From: Symsagittifera roscoffensis
Taxonomy: Eukaryota; Xenacoelomorpha; Acoela; Convolutidae
Length of the DNA: 64,000 nucleotides
Assembly: GCF_963678635.1 (NCBI RefSeq)
Contig: NC_087065.1
Location: forward strand, 72,425,345 to 72,489,344
Direction: 5' to 3'
Made by a program: the position numbers and the translations under genes. Positions 32,363-42,935 of the stretch are shown here, in pieces. The notes below the pieces were generated by a model. It worked only from the letters and a program-made list of their open reading frames with translations, had not been told where the DNA came from and made no database searches. Every line of letters begins with the position of its first letter. Position 1 is the stretch's first letter.

Positions 32363-33265
32363 CTAAATCGTGATGATTCTCTGTGTTCTGATTTTTCTAT
32401 ATGTTCTTGTGGTAAGATTTTTTAAAATCATTTTCCTGTTTTTTCTTTCTTTTTGAGATATTTTTGGGTCTGGTGTGTTTATATTTTTATGAGTTGTGTT
32501 TTGTATTAGATTTTGTTTATGATGAATACCGTCATGTACATTTGTTTCTTGTTCTGTATATGTATTGTTTTGAATAACTTTTAAACCTGTAAAAGAATTT
32601 AATTGAGTTAATTCGCGTAATGAGTGCTTTTTTGGGTAGTAAGGTATTAAATTGTTTCGATGTTGAACAATTTCTTTTTTAGTTGAATCTGTGAGTTTGT
32701 ATGTTACTTCAGTGGGTTTGGCAATTATTTGGTATGGTCCTTTTCGAAGTGGTTGTAATTTTTTGGAGACTCCTTTTTGTGTATGAAAATTAGGTATTAA
32801 AACAAATGTTCCAATTTTTAAATCTGTGGCTAGCATAAAACGTGAATTAATTTGGCTGTTAATGTTTTGCCTTTGTAACAATTTCTTTGTAACTTTTTGG
32901 TAGATTTCATTGTGCTTTTTATCTTTATTTAAAATCCATTCGGTATGTGTGTCGGAGGCTAATTTGAGAATTTGTGGGTGATGAAAATGATCTTCATCAT
33001 GTGTGTGTAATGGTAGATTATAGCATATTGAATCTTTATTTGGTTTGCAATGACCTTGTGCGTTTTTGTGAGCATTTGCTGTGAACATAATTGGTTTTCT
33101 TGGTTTTTGATTAAAAACCATTTCATATGGTGACATTCCTAAAGTTGTCGTTATTTGTGAATTGTATGAATAGGGAAATAATTTTACATCTGCTGACCAT
33201 TCTGTGTATCGTGTATCATTTCCATTAATGATACATCTAAGATATTCTTGTAATGAACGGTTCAT
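32363..33265 (-). pseudogene. Integrase C-terminal half with GPY/F module
   Basis: 300 codons beginning just after the catalytic Glu region: MNRSLQEYLRCIINGN, then the Ty3/gypsy helix with YSYNSQITTTLGMSPYEMVF, and LRKGPYQIIAKPTEVTYKLT, the GPY/F module. NNLIPYYPKK follows and then a basic tail. It joins in frame to 33266-33984 through a TGA at 33275-33277. Confidence 0.8.
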
Positions 33266-33984
33266 ACCTTCGACTCAACCGTTTGTCCATGGTGCATGAG
33301 ATGTTCGTGGATTATGTTTCGTGTTGTATAATTGGCATAGTGTGATAATTTCATTGTTTATAAATTCTGTACCGTTGTCTGTAACTAGGATTTCGGGTAA
33401 TCCAAATTTAGCTATCCAGTTATCGCAAAGTGTTGTGTAAGCATAATAAGCATTACAATGTGGTACTGGGTTGAGTGCTACTTAGTGTGTGAATGCATCA
33501 ACAATGACCATAATGTAAGAATTTCCTTCAGAGGATGGTGAAATTGGTCCTTTAGTGTCAAATGAAATTCTATGGTTGAAATATAAACTTTGTCCTTTAA
33601 AATCTTGTTTCTGTGCTGTTTGTTTTTGATTTGGATAAGGTTTGTTTAATTGACATATTATACAATCATTGCATAATACTTTTATTCAACTTGCGGCATT
33701 TGGAAAAAAAAATTTTTGTGTGAAATTCGATGATGTTTTTTCTGATCCTGGGTGTCTTTTTGTATTTTGTGTATGGGAGATGTTAAATGCTATCAGTATC
33801 ATACTCAAGGGGAGACAGGGAACTTTAGAATCATCTAATTGATATTCTAAAAGATCTGTAGTTTCATTGATTGTTGTATTATTAAATTTTCAGAAATATC
33901 GGAGGAGTGTTTTGTTTCCTAAAACTGTGGTATCAGCTTTTGCTGGTTTTGTTTTATATTTGTGCCATGATTTGAGTTGTCTAA
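33266..33984 (-). pseudogene. Integrase zinc-binding domain and catalytic core, with in-frame stops
   Basis: The minus strand reads a zinc-binding end CNDCIICQLNKPYPNQ, then the core with ISFDTKGPISP (first Asp), MVIVDAFTH, LVTDNGTEFINNEII (second Asp), HAPWTNG and VEGMNR (Glu). The reading frame is broken by TGA at 33686-33688, TAA at 33482-33484 and TGA at 33275-33277. The catalytic triad itself is intact. Confidence 0.8.
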
Positions 33985-34563
33985 TTACTGGGTCAAAATT
34001 TTGGTATTGTTATAAAATTCAAGTGTAATTTTTTTTGTTGGTGGGAGAAAAGTATTATCAACTTTCAGTTTTGATAAAGGAATTGTGTCAAGCGGGTTAT
34101 GGAGGTTAAAAACTCGATTTATTGAGTATTTTGAATCATTTGTTTGTGGTCCTGATAAATTTATTTTATCGGTCAAATTTTCTTTTTCAATTAATGGAAA
34201 AAGGTTTTTTATATGCGGTTGTTCTTTTATTTTCTTTTGCTGAGTATTATTTTTTATCCATTGTGAGTATGGAATTGGTTTAAAGGTAGATGTAACTAAT
34301 AAATCAACTTCATAGTGATTATTTTGAGAATCTAGGTAGAGTGGAAAATGCTGTAGATTATTTATTTGTGATTGATCAATGTCAATTTTTACTGCGTATT
34401 TGCATTCTAATCGAGGTGATGTTTCATCTTTTGCGAGATAGAATTTGATATTTTTTGGTATTTCAACTGTAGTTTTTCGTGTAGGTAGTTCAGGTGGCGT
34501 ATTTCTACTTAATGTATCTGGTTTTCCTGCTGTCCAAACTATATATAAGATTGGGAATTTCAT
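33985..34563 (-). pseudogene. RNase H end and RNase H-integrase linker
   Basis: 192 codons beginning KFPILYIVWTAGKPDTLSRN, the usual GK-N-x-ADxLSR end of gypsy RNase H (here DTLSRN), followed by a polar linker without known domains. It is in a frame shifted from the RNase H piece at 34569-34790. Confidence 0.65.
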
Positions 34564-34568
34564 TAAAA

Positions 34569-34811
34569 TTAGTTGAAATCTATAAACTCTATGATTTGGA
34601 TTTGATTTTTGTGTGAAAAGAAATATAATTGGTTATGATCTGAAAATAAAACTGTTGGGTGTTTTGATCCAAGTATCAGAAATTCGTATTCTGTAAGTGT
34701 GTATATTATAGCTGTACATTCTCTCATTAAAGTTAAGAGTCGTAGCTCGGTTTGTGTGAATAATCGTGAATTTGATGATATAAGATTCATTTTATTTGTT
34801 CCACTATGTGG
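34569..34811 (-). pseudogene. RNase H core
   Basis: SSNSRLFTQTELRLLTLMRE, YEFLILGSKHPTVLFSDHNQ: the central strands and helix of Ty3/gypsy RNase H, with the catalytic Glu (TQTE) and Asp (FSDH). It is joined in frame to the RT piece at 34812-35885 through TAA at 34812-34814, at a position where this family normally has Gln after GAALL. Confidence 0.72.
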
Positions 34812-35885
34812 TTATAATAATGCTGCGCCGATGCCAAAATTTGAAGCATCGCACATTGCATAGAATGGTTGGTCTGGATCTGGAATTGTGTTTGAAATTT
34901 GTTCTGTCAAAAGTTTTTTAATTTCTTCAAATCGTGTTTGATGTTCAGTGGTCCATCCAAAATTCTTTTGTTGTCTGAGGATGTTATAGAAAGATCTTAA
35001 GTATAACTGCGTTTTGTAAACATATTTACTTAAGAAATTCAACATTCCAAGTAATTCTTGGATTTTCTTTTTATTTGTAGGTGGTTAAAGTTTTTGAAAT
35101 GCATCAATGCGTGATTTTAATGGGGTGATAGTGTTTTGTTTAATATTATGTCCTAAAAATTTAACGCGTGTCAAGAAGAAATGTGATTTATCAGGGGCTG
35201 CTTTCAGATTTTCGTTCTGAAGTATCTTATGATATTGTTCCAAAACTGTAAACATTTAGTCTTTAGTTTGTGATTGCATAAAAACATCATCTAAATATTA
35301 GATTGCATTTTCTTGAGTGTTAGTGGTCTAAAAATTTTACTCATGAAAGCTGAAAAAGCTGCTGGTCCTATGGATATTCCATAGAATCATCGATTAAACT
35401 CGTATTGTTGGTTTCCAATAACAAATTGTGTTAATCGTCGTGGTTGTTCATCTAGTGGCATTTGATTGTAAGCACTATTCATATCTGCGGTTGTGAAGTA
35501 CTTACCATTTATCTTTGTTCAGATAACTTGTATTGGTTCAATGGGCCAATTACATTTCGATTCATCAATTAGTGAATTGAGATATCTAGCGTCTAAAACT
35601 ATTTTTAGTGATTCACCCTTTGCTAGAATGATAACAGGGTTGATGAAGGTATTACCTTTTGGTTGTTCTTCTTTATTTACTGGTGATAAATTTTCGTATT
35701 GTTCTAAAATATCAAGTAATCTATTTACCTTGTCGTGTAAGTGAATCGGTACTTTACTTGCTCTTTGTTTTTTGAAAACTGCGCCAGGTTTTAATGGAGG
35801 GCGTAGTGATGAACTAATTTTTCCAACGTCAAATTTTGATGTTGCGTTGACTGTTGAATATCTTATCAGGTGTTTGACTAATCAT
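34812..35885 (-). pseudogene. Reverse transcriptase and RNase H start, with in-frame stops
   Basis: Coding-strand reading shows LRPPLKPGAVFKKQRA (RT entry), KGNTFINPVIILAKG, LKIVLDARYLN, FTTADMNSAYNQMPL (motif A), FYGISIGPAAFSAFMS (motif B), YLDDVFM (catalytic), HFFLTRVKFLGH (thumb), FGWTTEHQTRFEEIK and MCDASNFGIGAALL (first RNase H Asp). The frame stays the same but is broken by TGA at 35387-35389 and TAA at 35298-35300, 35256-35258 and 35085-35087. The three catalytic Asp residues are present. Domain identity is certain; the protein cannot be made from this copy unless stops are bypassed. Confidence 0.85.
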
Positions 35886-36383
35886 TTTGCGTTATTTGTG
35901 AATGTTGAAAATTAAACATTGTCAAAAAATTTTGTTGTTCTTTTGTATAATTTGTTATAATAAATGTTGGTTTAAAATATGGTGTTTTTGTGAAGTAATA
36001 TGTATTTTTTGTCATTACTTATTATATTATTTATGGATAATTCTTCGTCAAGAATTGTTGATTGACAAATATCTAATAGTTGTAATATATTATTTACTCG
36101 ATATGCTCTTTCATTTATAGAAGAAGTTGTAGCGTTTGTTTTACAATATCTTAAGAGCTCCAAGGTTAATGTTAATTGATATGGTGTATTATTATACACG
36201 CGTAGTGAAATAATATCGGAATTTGTGTTTTTCAAGTGTTTTATGGATGAGATTGTAATTTTGAAAAATTTGTGAATGGGTTTAAGTTCGAAATCTGACT
36301 TGAAAGTTGTTGTTTGTTTTGACTTTTGTCTTACTGATGAACTTGTTTTATCGAAAAGTTATATACGTTTCGTGATAGTGGTT
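35886..36383 (-). pseudogene. Protease-RT spacer
   Basis: Includes an 87-codon ORF (35972-36235) with SINERAYRVNNILQLLDICQ, helical and without catalytic motifs. This is the usual place of a spacer between protease and reverse transcriptase in gypsy elements. Confidence 0.45.
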
Positions 36384-36731
36384 TCAAGTGTTTTCGTTCT
36401 TGATTATAAATGGGGTAAAATTTTGAGAAAATGGTGGTTGTTTGTTTAATCTTTGAAAGAATGTCAAGGCTGTGTTTTTCGTTTTTGTATATTTATCTTT
36501 GATACGAATTCTACTAATTAAGATGTTTATTGTTGGTATATATTTAGTTATAAACGGTTTGCCAATAATATTGTGCTTAATATCAGTAATATGAAATGTT
36601 TGTTTGAATGGCTTGTTCAAAATTTTGTTTTGTTCCATTGTTCTCGTGGGAATAAGGAATAGTTTGATTTTTCCGTAATTTACTAATGTTGATCCTTGCA
36701 CTGTTGCTAATTTTTTTACTAGATGTTTCAT
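36384..36731 (-). pseudogene. Protease C-terminal half
   Basis: 115 codons. FHITDIKHNIIGKPFITKYI contains the hydrophobic-Ile-Gly motif that forms the far wall of retroviral-type proteases, and INILISRIRIKD follows. It is in a different frame from the catalytic half at 36583-37137, so the protease gene is broken near 36735. Confidence 0.7.
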
Positions 36732-37137
36732 GAGGTGTTAATTTCGGATGTAATGTTTTGATTTCATTCCATGTGAGAATGTTAATGATATTTGATTCTG
36801 CTCCTGAGTCGATTAAAAAATTAATTTCAAGATCTGGTGGTTGAAATTCTTTACTTCTTGGAATCTCTAAGAGAAATGGGATTGTCCAAATTTTTTCTCT
36901 CGGTTGTTCTTTTTGTATGTTTTGATAATTATGTTTTGTGTTTGAGCATTGTACTTCGTCTTTTTTATCAGGTTTAATTACAGTGTTAATTTCGTTTACT
37001 TCTTGTGTAGTTCGGGTATTATTATTAATGGGGCTAGTGTAATAATTATGAAGAAGTTCCAATTGATTTTCATATAAGTGTGAACTAAAAGGTTGTTCAT
37101 ATATGATAGGTTCATAGTCGTTTTCGACTGTTATCAT
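36583..37137 (-). pseudogene. Protease N-terminal half with catalytic IDSGAES
   Basis: 184 codons. An acidic and polar stretch is followed by IPFLLEIPRSKEFQ, DLEINFLIDSGAESNIINIL, which carries the DSGA catalytic triad of pepsin-like retroelement proteases, and then a piece (after about KISNSAR) that is out of frame. Coding sequence in the same frame extends upstream of the ATG to about 37310, so it is part of a Gag-Pol fusion rather than a free start. Confidence 0.8.
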
Positions 37138-37715
37138 GTTTATTGAGATGGTATTATCTGTATCACTTTCTGTATCTGTTGATTCACAATTATTCTGGTT
37201 TAATTGTAGTTCGGTACTTTCTGTGTTATCAATACCAGGGGGATCTGAAGTTGTTTCTTCAGTTTTTTGTACCTGATTAATTTGTCGCTGAAGTTTCTGT
37301 GTGTTACTTCTATATTTGTGTTGAGAATCAGGGTAACGATTGTTGTTTCGATAATGAGATTAAGAATAATTTCTTTGATTGTTATAGTTGGATTCCTACT
37401 TTGTGAGTTGTTTCTTGACCTATTATAGTAATTGTTTCTTTTTCCTTGGTAGTTAGATCTGTTGTAAGGATTGTTTCTTGAACTGTTGTTTTGGTAACGT
37501 TGGTTTGTAGTATTTGAATAACTTCTTTTCCTATTGTTTGAATAGTTTCTGTTTCTATTGTATGATGAATTTCGTGATCTATCGTTTGAATAGTGTCTAT
37601 TCCTAAAATTTGAACGGGAACTGGTATCAGAAATTTCTCTTCTGTTTGAGTTTGATCGTGAATAGTGGTTTCTATACTGGTTATTTTAGCTATTCGATCG
37701 ACTATATCTATTTTG
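37138..37715 (-). pseudogene. Basic low-complexity nucleocapsid region
   Basis: Minus-strand frames rich in Arg, Asn, Ser and Tyr (RSRN, NNRSN, YNNRN-type words) at about 37330-37715, then an acidic stretch (TEETTSDPPG, STDTESDTDN) before the protease. Frame changes make a single ORF impossible. RN-rich tails behind zinc knuckles bind RNA in Gag proteins. Confidence 0.5.
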
Positions 37716-38036
37716 TTAGAAATTTCGTGAATTTCTTTGTTCTGGTGATCTACCTCTATAATTAGAGTTATAGGGTGATTGGTTTCTTGAGTAATTTGAA
37801 TTATTTGGGAGTGGTTTACCAGAGCTGCTATTACTATGTATATTTTTGTGTGGTAAATTTTGATCTTTTTTCATGTATTGGTAGAATGATTTGTTTGGTT
37901 CTTTGTGTTTTTGCGGTTTGTTTTGATTGTCTTGTTGTTTTTGTCTACATTCGGCAATACTGTGTGCGTATCTTCGACAATAATTACACCATTTCCTGAA
38001 AGATGGTTTTTCCTTTGAAGTTTGGATTTTTCTCAT
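37716..38036 (-). pseudogene. Nucleocapsid zinc knuckle
   Basis: 106 codons with FRKWCNYCRRYAHSIAECRQ, a CX2CX4HX4C zinc knuckle, followed by Lys/Gln/Asn-rich and then Ser/Tyr/Arg-rich sequence. It binds genomic RNA in Gag. It overlaps the ORF at 37984-38331 in another frame, so Gag is frame-shifted near 38010. Confidence 0.75.
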
Positions 38037-38331
38037 ATATGTTCAAAATTTCAGTGATTTGTTCAGTCAGGTCTACATCTGAATCGTGTGTGTTGTTTAT
38101 TTGTGTAGTATTTGTTTCAATTCGATTAACATACTGTAGTTTTAGATTTTCTGTTTCTTCAAATTTCATTGTGATTTCTGCTTGTTCTAATTTATCAACT
38201 AGTTTTCTGAAATCTAAATCTGGTTCTCGAATTGATGAGGGGTGTGATGCCCTCTCTTCATAGCTATTTTCCTTAATTGAGGTGTTAAGGTCATCATTAA
38301 AATTTCTGTCATTTTTGTAATTTGTAATCAT
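37984..38331 (-). pseudogene. Gag segment between capsid and zinc knuckle
   Basis: 115 codons, mostly charged and helical (DFRKLVDKLEQAEITMKFEE, LTEQITEILNIYEKNPNFK). It may form a coiled coil. It follows the capsid ORF after a short interval (38332-38505) in which the capsid-like coding continues (DWKRFTQEFSKLFDSERN). Confidence 0.55.
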
Positions 38332-39423
38332 GTGTATTGAGTGAATATGCTTTTCGAACTAGTGTTTCGTTTCGAACTATTAATTGTTTGATAATTTCAT
38401 TTGGTAATCTGCGAATTTCGTTGCATAAAACTCTTTGATGTTGTTTGTTTCTTTCAGAATCAAACAATTTTGAAAATTCTTGTGTGAATCTTTTCCAATC
38501 TAATTTTATATCTTTAGGTAGTACTGAAAACTTTTTTGGGCTGCGCCATCTAGTGTTGTTTGGATTAACGCTGTGCGTCTATGTATCCAATTTTGATGGA
38601 GTGGCGTAATAATTCGTTCGGGTCCTATATTTTTAGTTAAATTTGCTGTGACTGCGTTTAAATAGTCTTCTACAGAATATTCAGGGTCTGTGCCTGTGAA
38701 TACCATCAGTGGTTTATTTGATTTATTTGATGTTGTTGATGATCCACCCATGAGGTATGGATTCATAGTCATCTGTAGTGATTCTGCGGCATTTGGCATT
38801 TGTGAAAAATTTTTCAGTTGATTTTTTGTTATTTCATGTTGTTGTAAATAATATGGTAGTGGTATTTCGTTATGCATTTGAGTTAATTGGTAAGAATGCA
38901 TAGTCATTGGGTTTTGTGATTGTATAGGTTGAAAAGGTTGTGCGTTAATTGAGTTTTGTATATGCATTGGTTGTTGATTTTGCATATCTGCTGGATTTTG
39001 TGGGTAAATCTTTATATTTTGTGATGGTTGAGATTGTCGCGGTCTTTGTGTTCGATATTCTCGTTTATATGGTGCAAAAAAGTCTGGTTGATGATAATCA
39101 TCATCATCAGATGATAAGTAATTTGTGTAATAAGGTGTTTGCTGTTTATTCCTATTTTGTTGAAAAAATGGGTAATTTTCACTATTATCCTGTGGAGGGA
39201 GTGGATTTTCTTGGAAATTTACTGGATTGGTCGATGTATTTGGGAAATTCCAATAATGCGAACATACGTGATTTAGTTTTTGCACATTTTTTCGGGGGGG
39301 GGGGGGTTGATTTGTTTTTGGCTGATTTACATAATTATAGTTGTGTTCTGCAAAAATGTTTCTTGTGAAGGTTTTTCGTGTTTTTGACGGTTTTGTCATT
39401 GGTCTATATGTCTGATAGTCCAC
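38332..39423 (-). pseudogene. Gag: Pro/Gln-rich N-terminal region and capsid
   Basis: The ORF 38506-39423 (305 codons) has a long N-terminal part rich in Pro, Gln and Asn, then PLMVFTGTDPEYSVEDYLNA, IHRRTALIQTTLDGAAQKSF, which resembles the start of Ty3/gypsy-type capsid domains (FxGxxxxxVxxWLxx ... R...L.ag.A...). The capsid reading continues below 38506 in another frame (LDWKRFTQEFSKLF). Gag assembles the particle. A run of G at 39294-39306 on the plus strand falls in a Pro-rich part and may be prone to slippage. Confidence 0.7.
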
Positions 39424-40533
39424 ATGTGAATATTTTGGGGCAACCGAAGGTTTAACGGTCGATCGTAAGGTTTTTTATGGAATTGTTGTATTTTTACTTT
39501 TAGTGTTGTGAGGTTTGGACGTATTGGTGATGTTGTGTAGTTGTTACTGTTGTTTGAACTATCTCTTCGTTTATGAAGTGTGATGGTGTTTGAATATCTT
39601 GTTGTGTAAGATTTCTAGTTCCATTGAGATTTTCATGATGTATAACTGTTGAATTTAAGCTGTTATTTTGTGTATCAGGTAAATATGTATTATAATTTAA
39701 AGGTGTTGCATCAATTGTTAGTGGTATTACTTTTACATAATCTTTATGAAAAGATATTGTACTTATTGCTTGACTTGAGATATCTGCTGGGAAATTTAAA
39801 AATGCTGGATGAAACCATTCGGGGTCCCAAACGTAATCTGATTGTTCTGCAATGACAGTATCATCATTGGTACTTTGGGGTCTAAAAGTTTTTCTTGCTT
39901 GTTCTATTAAATCGATATTATGTGTAAAATAATCAATTGTAAACCATGCTAGTATTTTTTGTAAATCATGTTTATTGTTTTGTGAGACATCAATATTGGT
40001 AAAATTTCACGGATTGCGTTTAAAAATGTTGAAAATGCGGCGATTTCGTTTCTTATTTTTGTATGTTTTGATATTTGGACTGGTGATGTACTTTGAGCTT
40101 CTGTTCTTTCTAATATAGATAAATAACTATATTTTATTGCAAAAACTTGGTTGGTAATTTTTGAGTTTGCTCTCTGTGAGTTTTGATATCGTATGCTTTT
40201 GATATATTCTGTGAATACTTTTGAAAATTCTAAATCAATATCGTCTGTTTGGATAACGTATTTATCATGAAGTGTTCTTGGTGTGCTGAATTCTATGGTG
40301 TAGATTCCGTATTGTTGTGTTAGGTTACATATGTCTCTCAAATAAAGTTCTATAATTTGTCTTTTGACTTTTATGTCTGGGAATTCTGATTTGCATGGGC
40401 TGATTCCTGGTTTAAACAAATTTACGAGTAAAATTTTGCAAAATTGTGTTTTTCCTCTATCATTGGGTGAATTTATAATAAAGGGAAAAACTGCTTCTTC
40501 GTCTGGACTTTCGTCACTTTGAGTGTTGCTCAT
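39424..40533 (-). CDS. Unrecognised pre-capsid protein (second ORF of the element)
   Basis: The ORF 39949-40533 gives 194 codons: acidic start MSNTQSDESPDEEAVFPFII, then GKTQFCKILLVNLFKPGI, YLRDICNLTQQYGIYTIEF and a helical rest. Protein-like sequence continues to about 39480 in a shifted frame (AEQSDYVWDPEWFHPAFLNF, FHKDYVKVIPLTID). I recognise no domain. It lies before capsid, where most gypsy elements have nothing or a short matrix region. Its ATG overlaps the end of the previous ORF by 20 bases. Confidence 0.45.
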
Positions 40534-40975
40534 TTTTTCGTTTGATGACTGTTAATATATAATTATCAATATGTCTAATTGGTTGATTCCAATTGTATAG
40601 ATGTACTGGTTTGTTTTTATATTTCTTTTTTATTCTATTTTTTCCTCTTTTTGATGAGTTTGAAGTTGTTTTTGAATCAGAAAAATATAACTGATCATGG
40701 ATTGGGAAATTTTTGTTTACTGATTCTTTTAATTTGTATAGTGCGTCTAGACTACTGACTTCTGATTCGAAGAATGAATTTCTATTTTTTGAAAACTTTT
40801 TTCGTGTTATCTGTCTTTGTTTACTTATAATTTTTCTTTTTATTGTTTGTCGTTTTGTTCGAATGTACCCAACTGTTTGTGTATGTGGGGTTATTACAAG
40901 ATCGTATTTTTGGTTTTCTATTTCACAGTTGTGTAATACGATTGTTTGTTTATTTCCTAAATTTTTTAATGACAT
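40514..40975 (-). CDS. Unrecognised basic protein (first ORF of the element)
   Basis: 153 codons from MSLKNLGNKQTIVLHNCEIE. A very basic stretch, RTKRQTIKRKIISKQRQITR and onward, could be a nuclear localisation or nucleic-acid-binding region; a second basic patch KRGKNRIKKKYKNK follows near residue 115. No known fold recognised. It is the first long ORF after the leader and overlaps the next ORF. Confidence 0.45.
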   Translation of the reverse strand: MSLKNLGNKQTIVLHNCEIENQKYDLVITPHTQTVGYIRTKRQTIKRKIISKQRQITRKKFSKNRNSFFESEVSSLDALYKLKESVNKNFPIHDQLYFSDSKTTSNSSKRGKNRIKKKYKNKPVHLYNWNQPIRHIDNYILTVIKRKNEQHSK

Positions 40976-42000
40976 AAGGTTTAGGATGAGGGATGCAAGA
41001 AGTTATTTGTGATTTTAATTTTCCTAGACTGTTAGTCCTTATGATTTTTTGGTAAGCTTAACCTGGGTCTTTTTGTTCAGGGTTGGAGAGAAAAGTATAT
41101 CAATTCCAAAGAATGATTTTTACTTTCTCGTGGCTAGTATAAGTTAAGGTGTTAACTTACTTAATCTTACTTAGGGGTAGTGATTGTGTTCAAGGGTTGA
41201 AGAATAGTAAATCGACCCACAAGTTTCAGGTATAATTAGAACGCAAGTAGTTCGTTAGGTACTATTTTAAACTTACTATGTTTAAGATTCATCCTTGGTC
41301 AGGAAAGAAGAGGGGTCAAGTGAAGGATGAATAACCGAAGTTCTTCACTCTTTAGCCTAATTTGAATGGTTAGCGTGATTAAAAAGTTTCTATTAGTCCT
41401 GGGTCTTTTGAAAGGGTTGGGTAGTGAATCGACGTTTGAGGTCGTTAAACACTTGATAAATGGGTGGGGGAGAACAAAATTGTTCTTTTTGATCCAAGGA
41501 TAAGCCTTGATGATCAGAAATAAAATTTATAAGATAGAAAATTGATTTGATCCAAGGAAAGCCTTGATGATCTGGTTTAAGATTTAAAAAAATTAAGTTT
41601 AAAATTATTCAAATTTATTTGGTAAAAGGTTTTAGTTTTTGGTGATATTAGTTGATATAGGATTGCTGTTATGTTTAGGTGATGAAGCTGGAACAACAGG
41701 ATGATTTATATATACTAGCAATTTATTGTCATGCTACTAATTTTTGTTTTGTTTTCAATAAATATTTTTTCAAATAGTTTTATATATTACCGCAGAGTTG
41801 GAAGGAACGATTTGAGATCTTTTTATCAATCGTTATTGTACAATAGTAATTTTGTCTAGCGCCTGAAATGATCATTGAAGATTTCCTTCAAGGATCTTAT
41901 GTTTGCAAATGAAAATCTAAATTCATTGCTAGTAAGATTCTAAATATAAAAGTTTGTGTTGGCTTTTGCCGTACGACCATGAAACTAAATAAGTGGGTTG
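40976..42000 (-). promoter_or_regulatory. 5' leader of the large element
   Basis: About 1 kb between the right-hand terminal repeat and the first ORF, with no long ORF. It should contain the packaging signal and splice donors. TGGTCGTACGG at 41979-41969 (minus strand) follows TTTCA and might be a primer-binding site if the LTR extends to 41980, but I cannot match it to a tRNA. A 13-base word, AAATAAGTGGGTT, occurs twice at 41986-42017. Confidence 0.4.
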
Positions 42001-42115
42001 TTACAAATAAGTGGGTTGTTAGTTAGATGGAATATTATTGGTTAATATTAAATATTTTATAGTGATAAAATATCTAATTTATCCAATAATAAAATGTAGT
42101 TTAGATCAGGTTCCA
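42001..42115 (-). repeat. 5' LTR (short terminal direct repeat)
   Basis: 115 bp, same sequence as 25305-25419 apart from three positions (T/A, G/T, T/A). Unrelated sequence starts on the right at 42116. Confidence 0.65.
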
Positions 42116-42609
42116 ATAGATGGAAGTTAATTTATCCAAAAAAATGTCATGCAGAAGATGCTAGTGCAATCCAAAACATAAAATGCATTAGAAAAGTAAC
42201 TCCTCTGCAAACTAGATTTCGTTACGCAATGCGATTGTACTACTGTGCCCTTTACTTTTTTCAAGAAGCAAATTTGCCTACCAGGGATCATGTTTTTACA
42301 AGGTGCCTAGATCAAAGAGATAAAATCAAAACAAAATTTCAAAGATATAATCTTGGAAAGGGATGAAATCCAATCTATTGAAAAGTGACACCATCGCATG
42401 ATTTTCCGAAACGCCAGCAAAAAGAAAATAACAAAATAGAAGCTCGAACATGCGGGGATTTTGGATTGAATGTTGATAACCGTTGAAAAACCTGCTACAT
42501 TGGAAGATATTTGTACAATCTGGGCTTTTCGCGGCTAAAAGCGTCTCGAAAAAATATAAAAACAGACAAAAAACGAAAAAAAAAGAAATGCTGGCACAAT
42601 TGATATAAG
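42116..42609. other. Spacer without a recognised gene
   Basis: Outside the retroelement. No ORF, RNA gene or repeat that I recognise. Confidence 0.4.
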
Positions 42610-42935
42610 CAGGGGCGGATTTAGGGGGGGCGGGGGGTTGGACGTTCTTCCCCTTCAGGGATTCGACCCCTGCCGACCCAAAGGGTCCCCCCTTTGATAC
42701 TTTTTAAGAAAACCATTTTTGGCCTAGCGACCCTAAAATTTTTCTAAGGGCGCCTTTGGCGCCAATAATAACTATTTTTTGAGGTGGAGCGCGCGCGCCA
42801 AAAAAACGCGATTTTTTGTCAAAATTTTTCAAAAAGTGCCCAAAAACGGCTTTTTTGACTGTTTTTTCAAAAATTTGACGGCTGCACAGAAAATTTTGCC
42901 AAAATACGGGCAAAACAGTGCTTTGGGAGAGCTCG
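42610..42935. mobile_element. hAT-like non-autonomous element, right end truncated
   Basis: Begins CAGGGGCGGATTTA and carries the family block CCGACCCAAAGGGTC, GATACTTTTTAAGAAA, GGCGCCTTTGGCGCC and the AAACGCGATTTTTTG block. Similarity to 22036-22458 fades after GAGCTCGAAAA near 42930; the other terminus is missing. Confidence 0.6.

Larger units (their letters stand above)
25305..42115 (-). mobile_element. 16.8-kb envelope-bearing Ty3/gypsy retrovirus-like element, inactivated
   Basis: Bracketed by 115-bp direct repeats (25305-25419 and 42001-42115; 3 differences). Coding order on the minus strand is leader, two unrecognised ORFs, capsid, CCHC nucleocapsid, protease (IDSGAES), reverse transcriptase (YLDD), RNase H, integrase (DDE plus GPY/F), envelope glycoprotein with transmembrane segments, and further ORFs. 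This order is that of envelope-bearing Ty3/gypsy elements. It is about twice the usual length. The coding strand is rich in A and C, the opposite strand in T and G, over the whole length. Frameshifts and at least eight in-frame stops in pol break this copy. No target duplication was found. The short LTRs are the weakest point: they could be remnants of longer ones. Confidence 0.8.

Noticed and set aside
33275-35389. Reassigned stop codons (alternative genetic code) to explain the pol stops
   Set aside because: The neighbouring gypsy genes and the MATH gene use standard termination. Both TAA and TGA would have to be recoded, so mutation is simpler.
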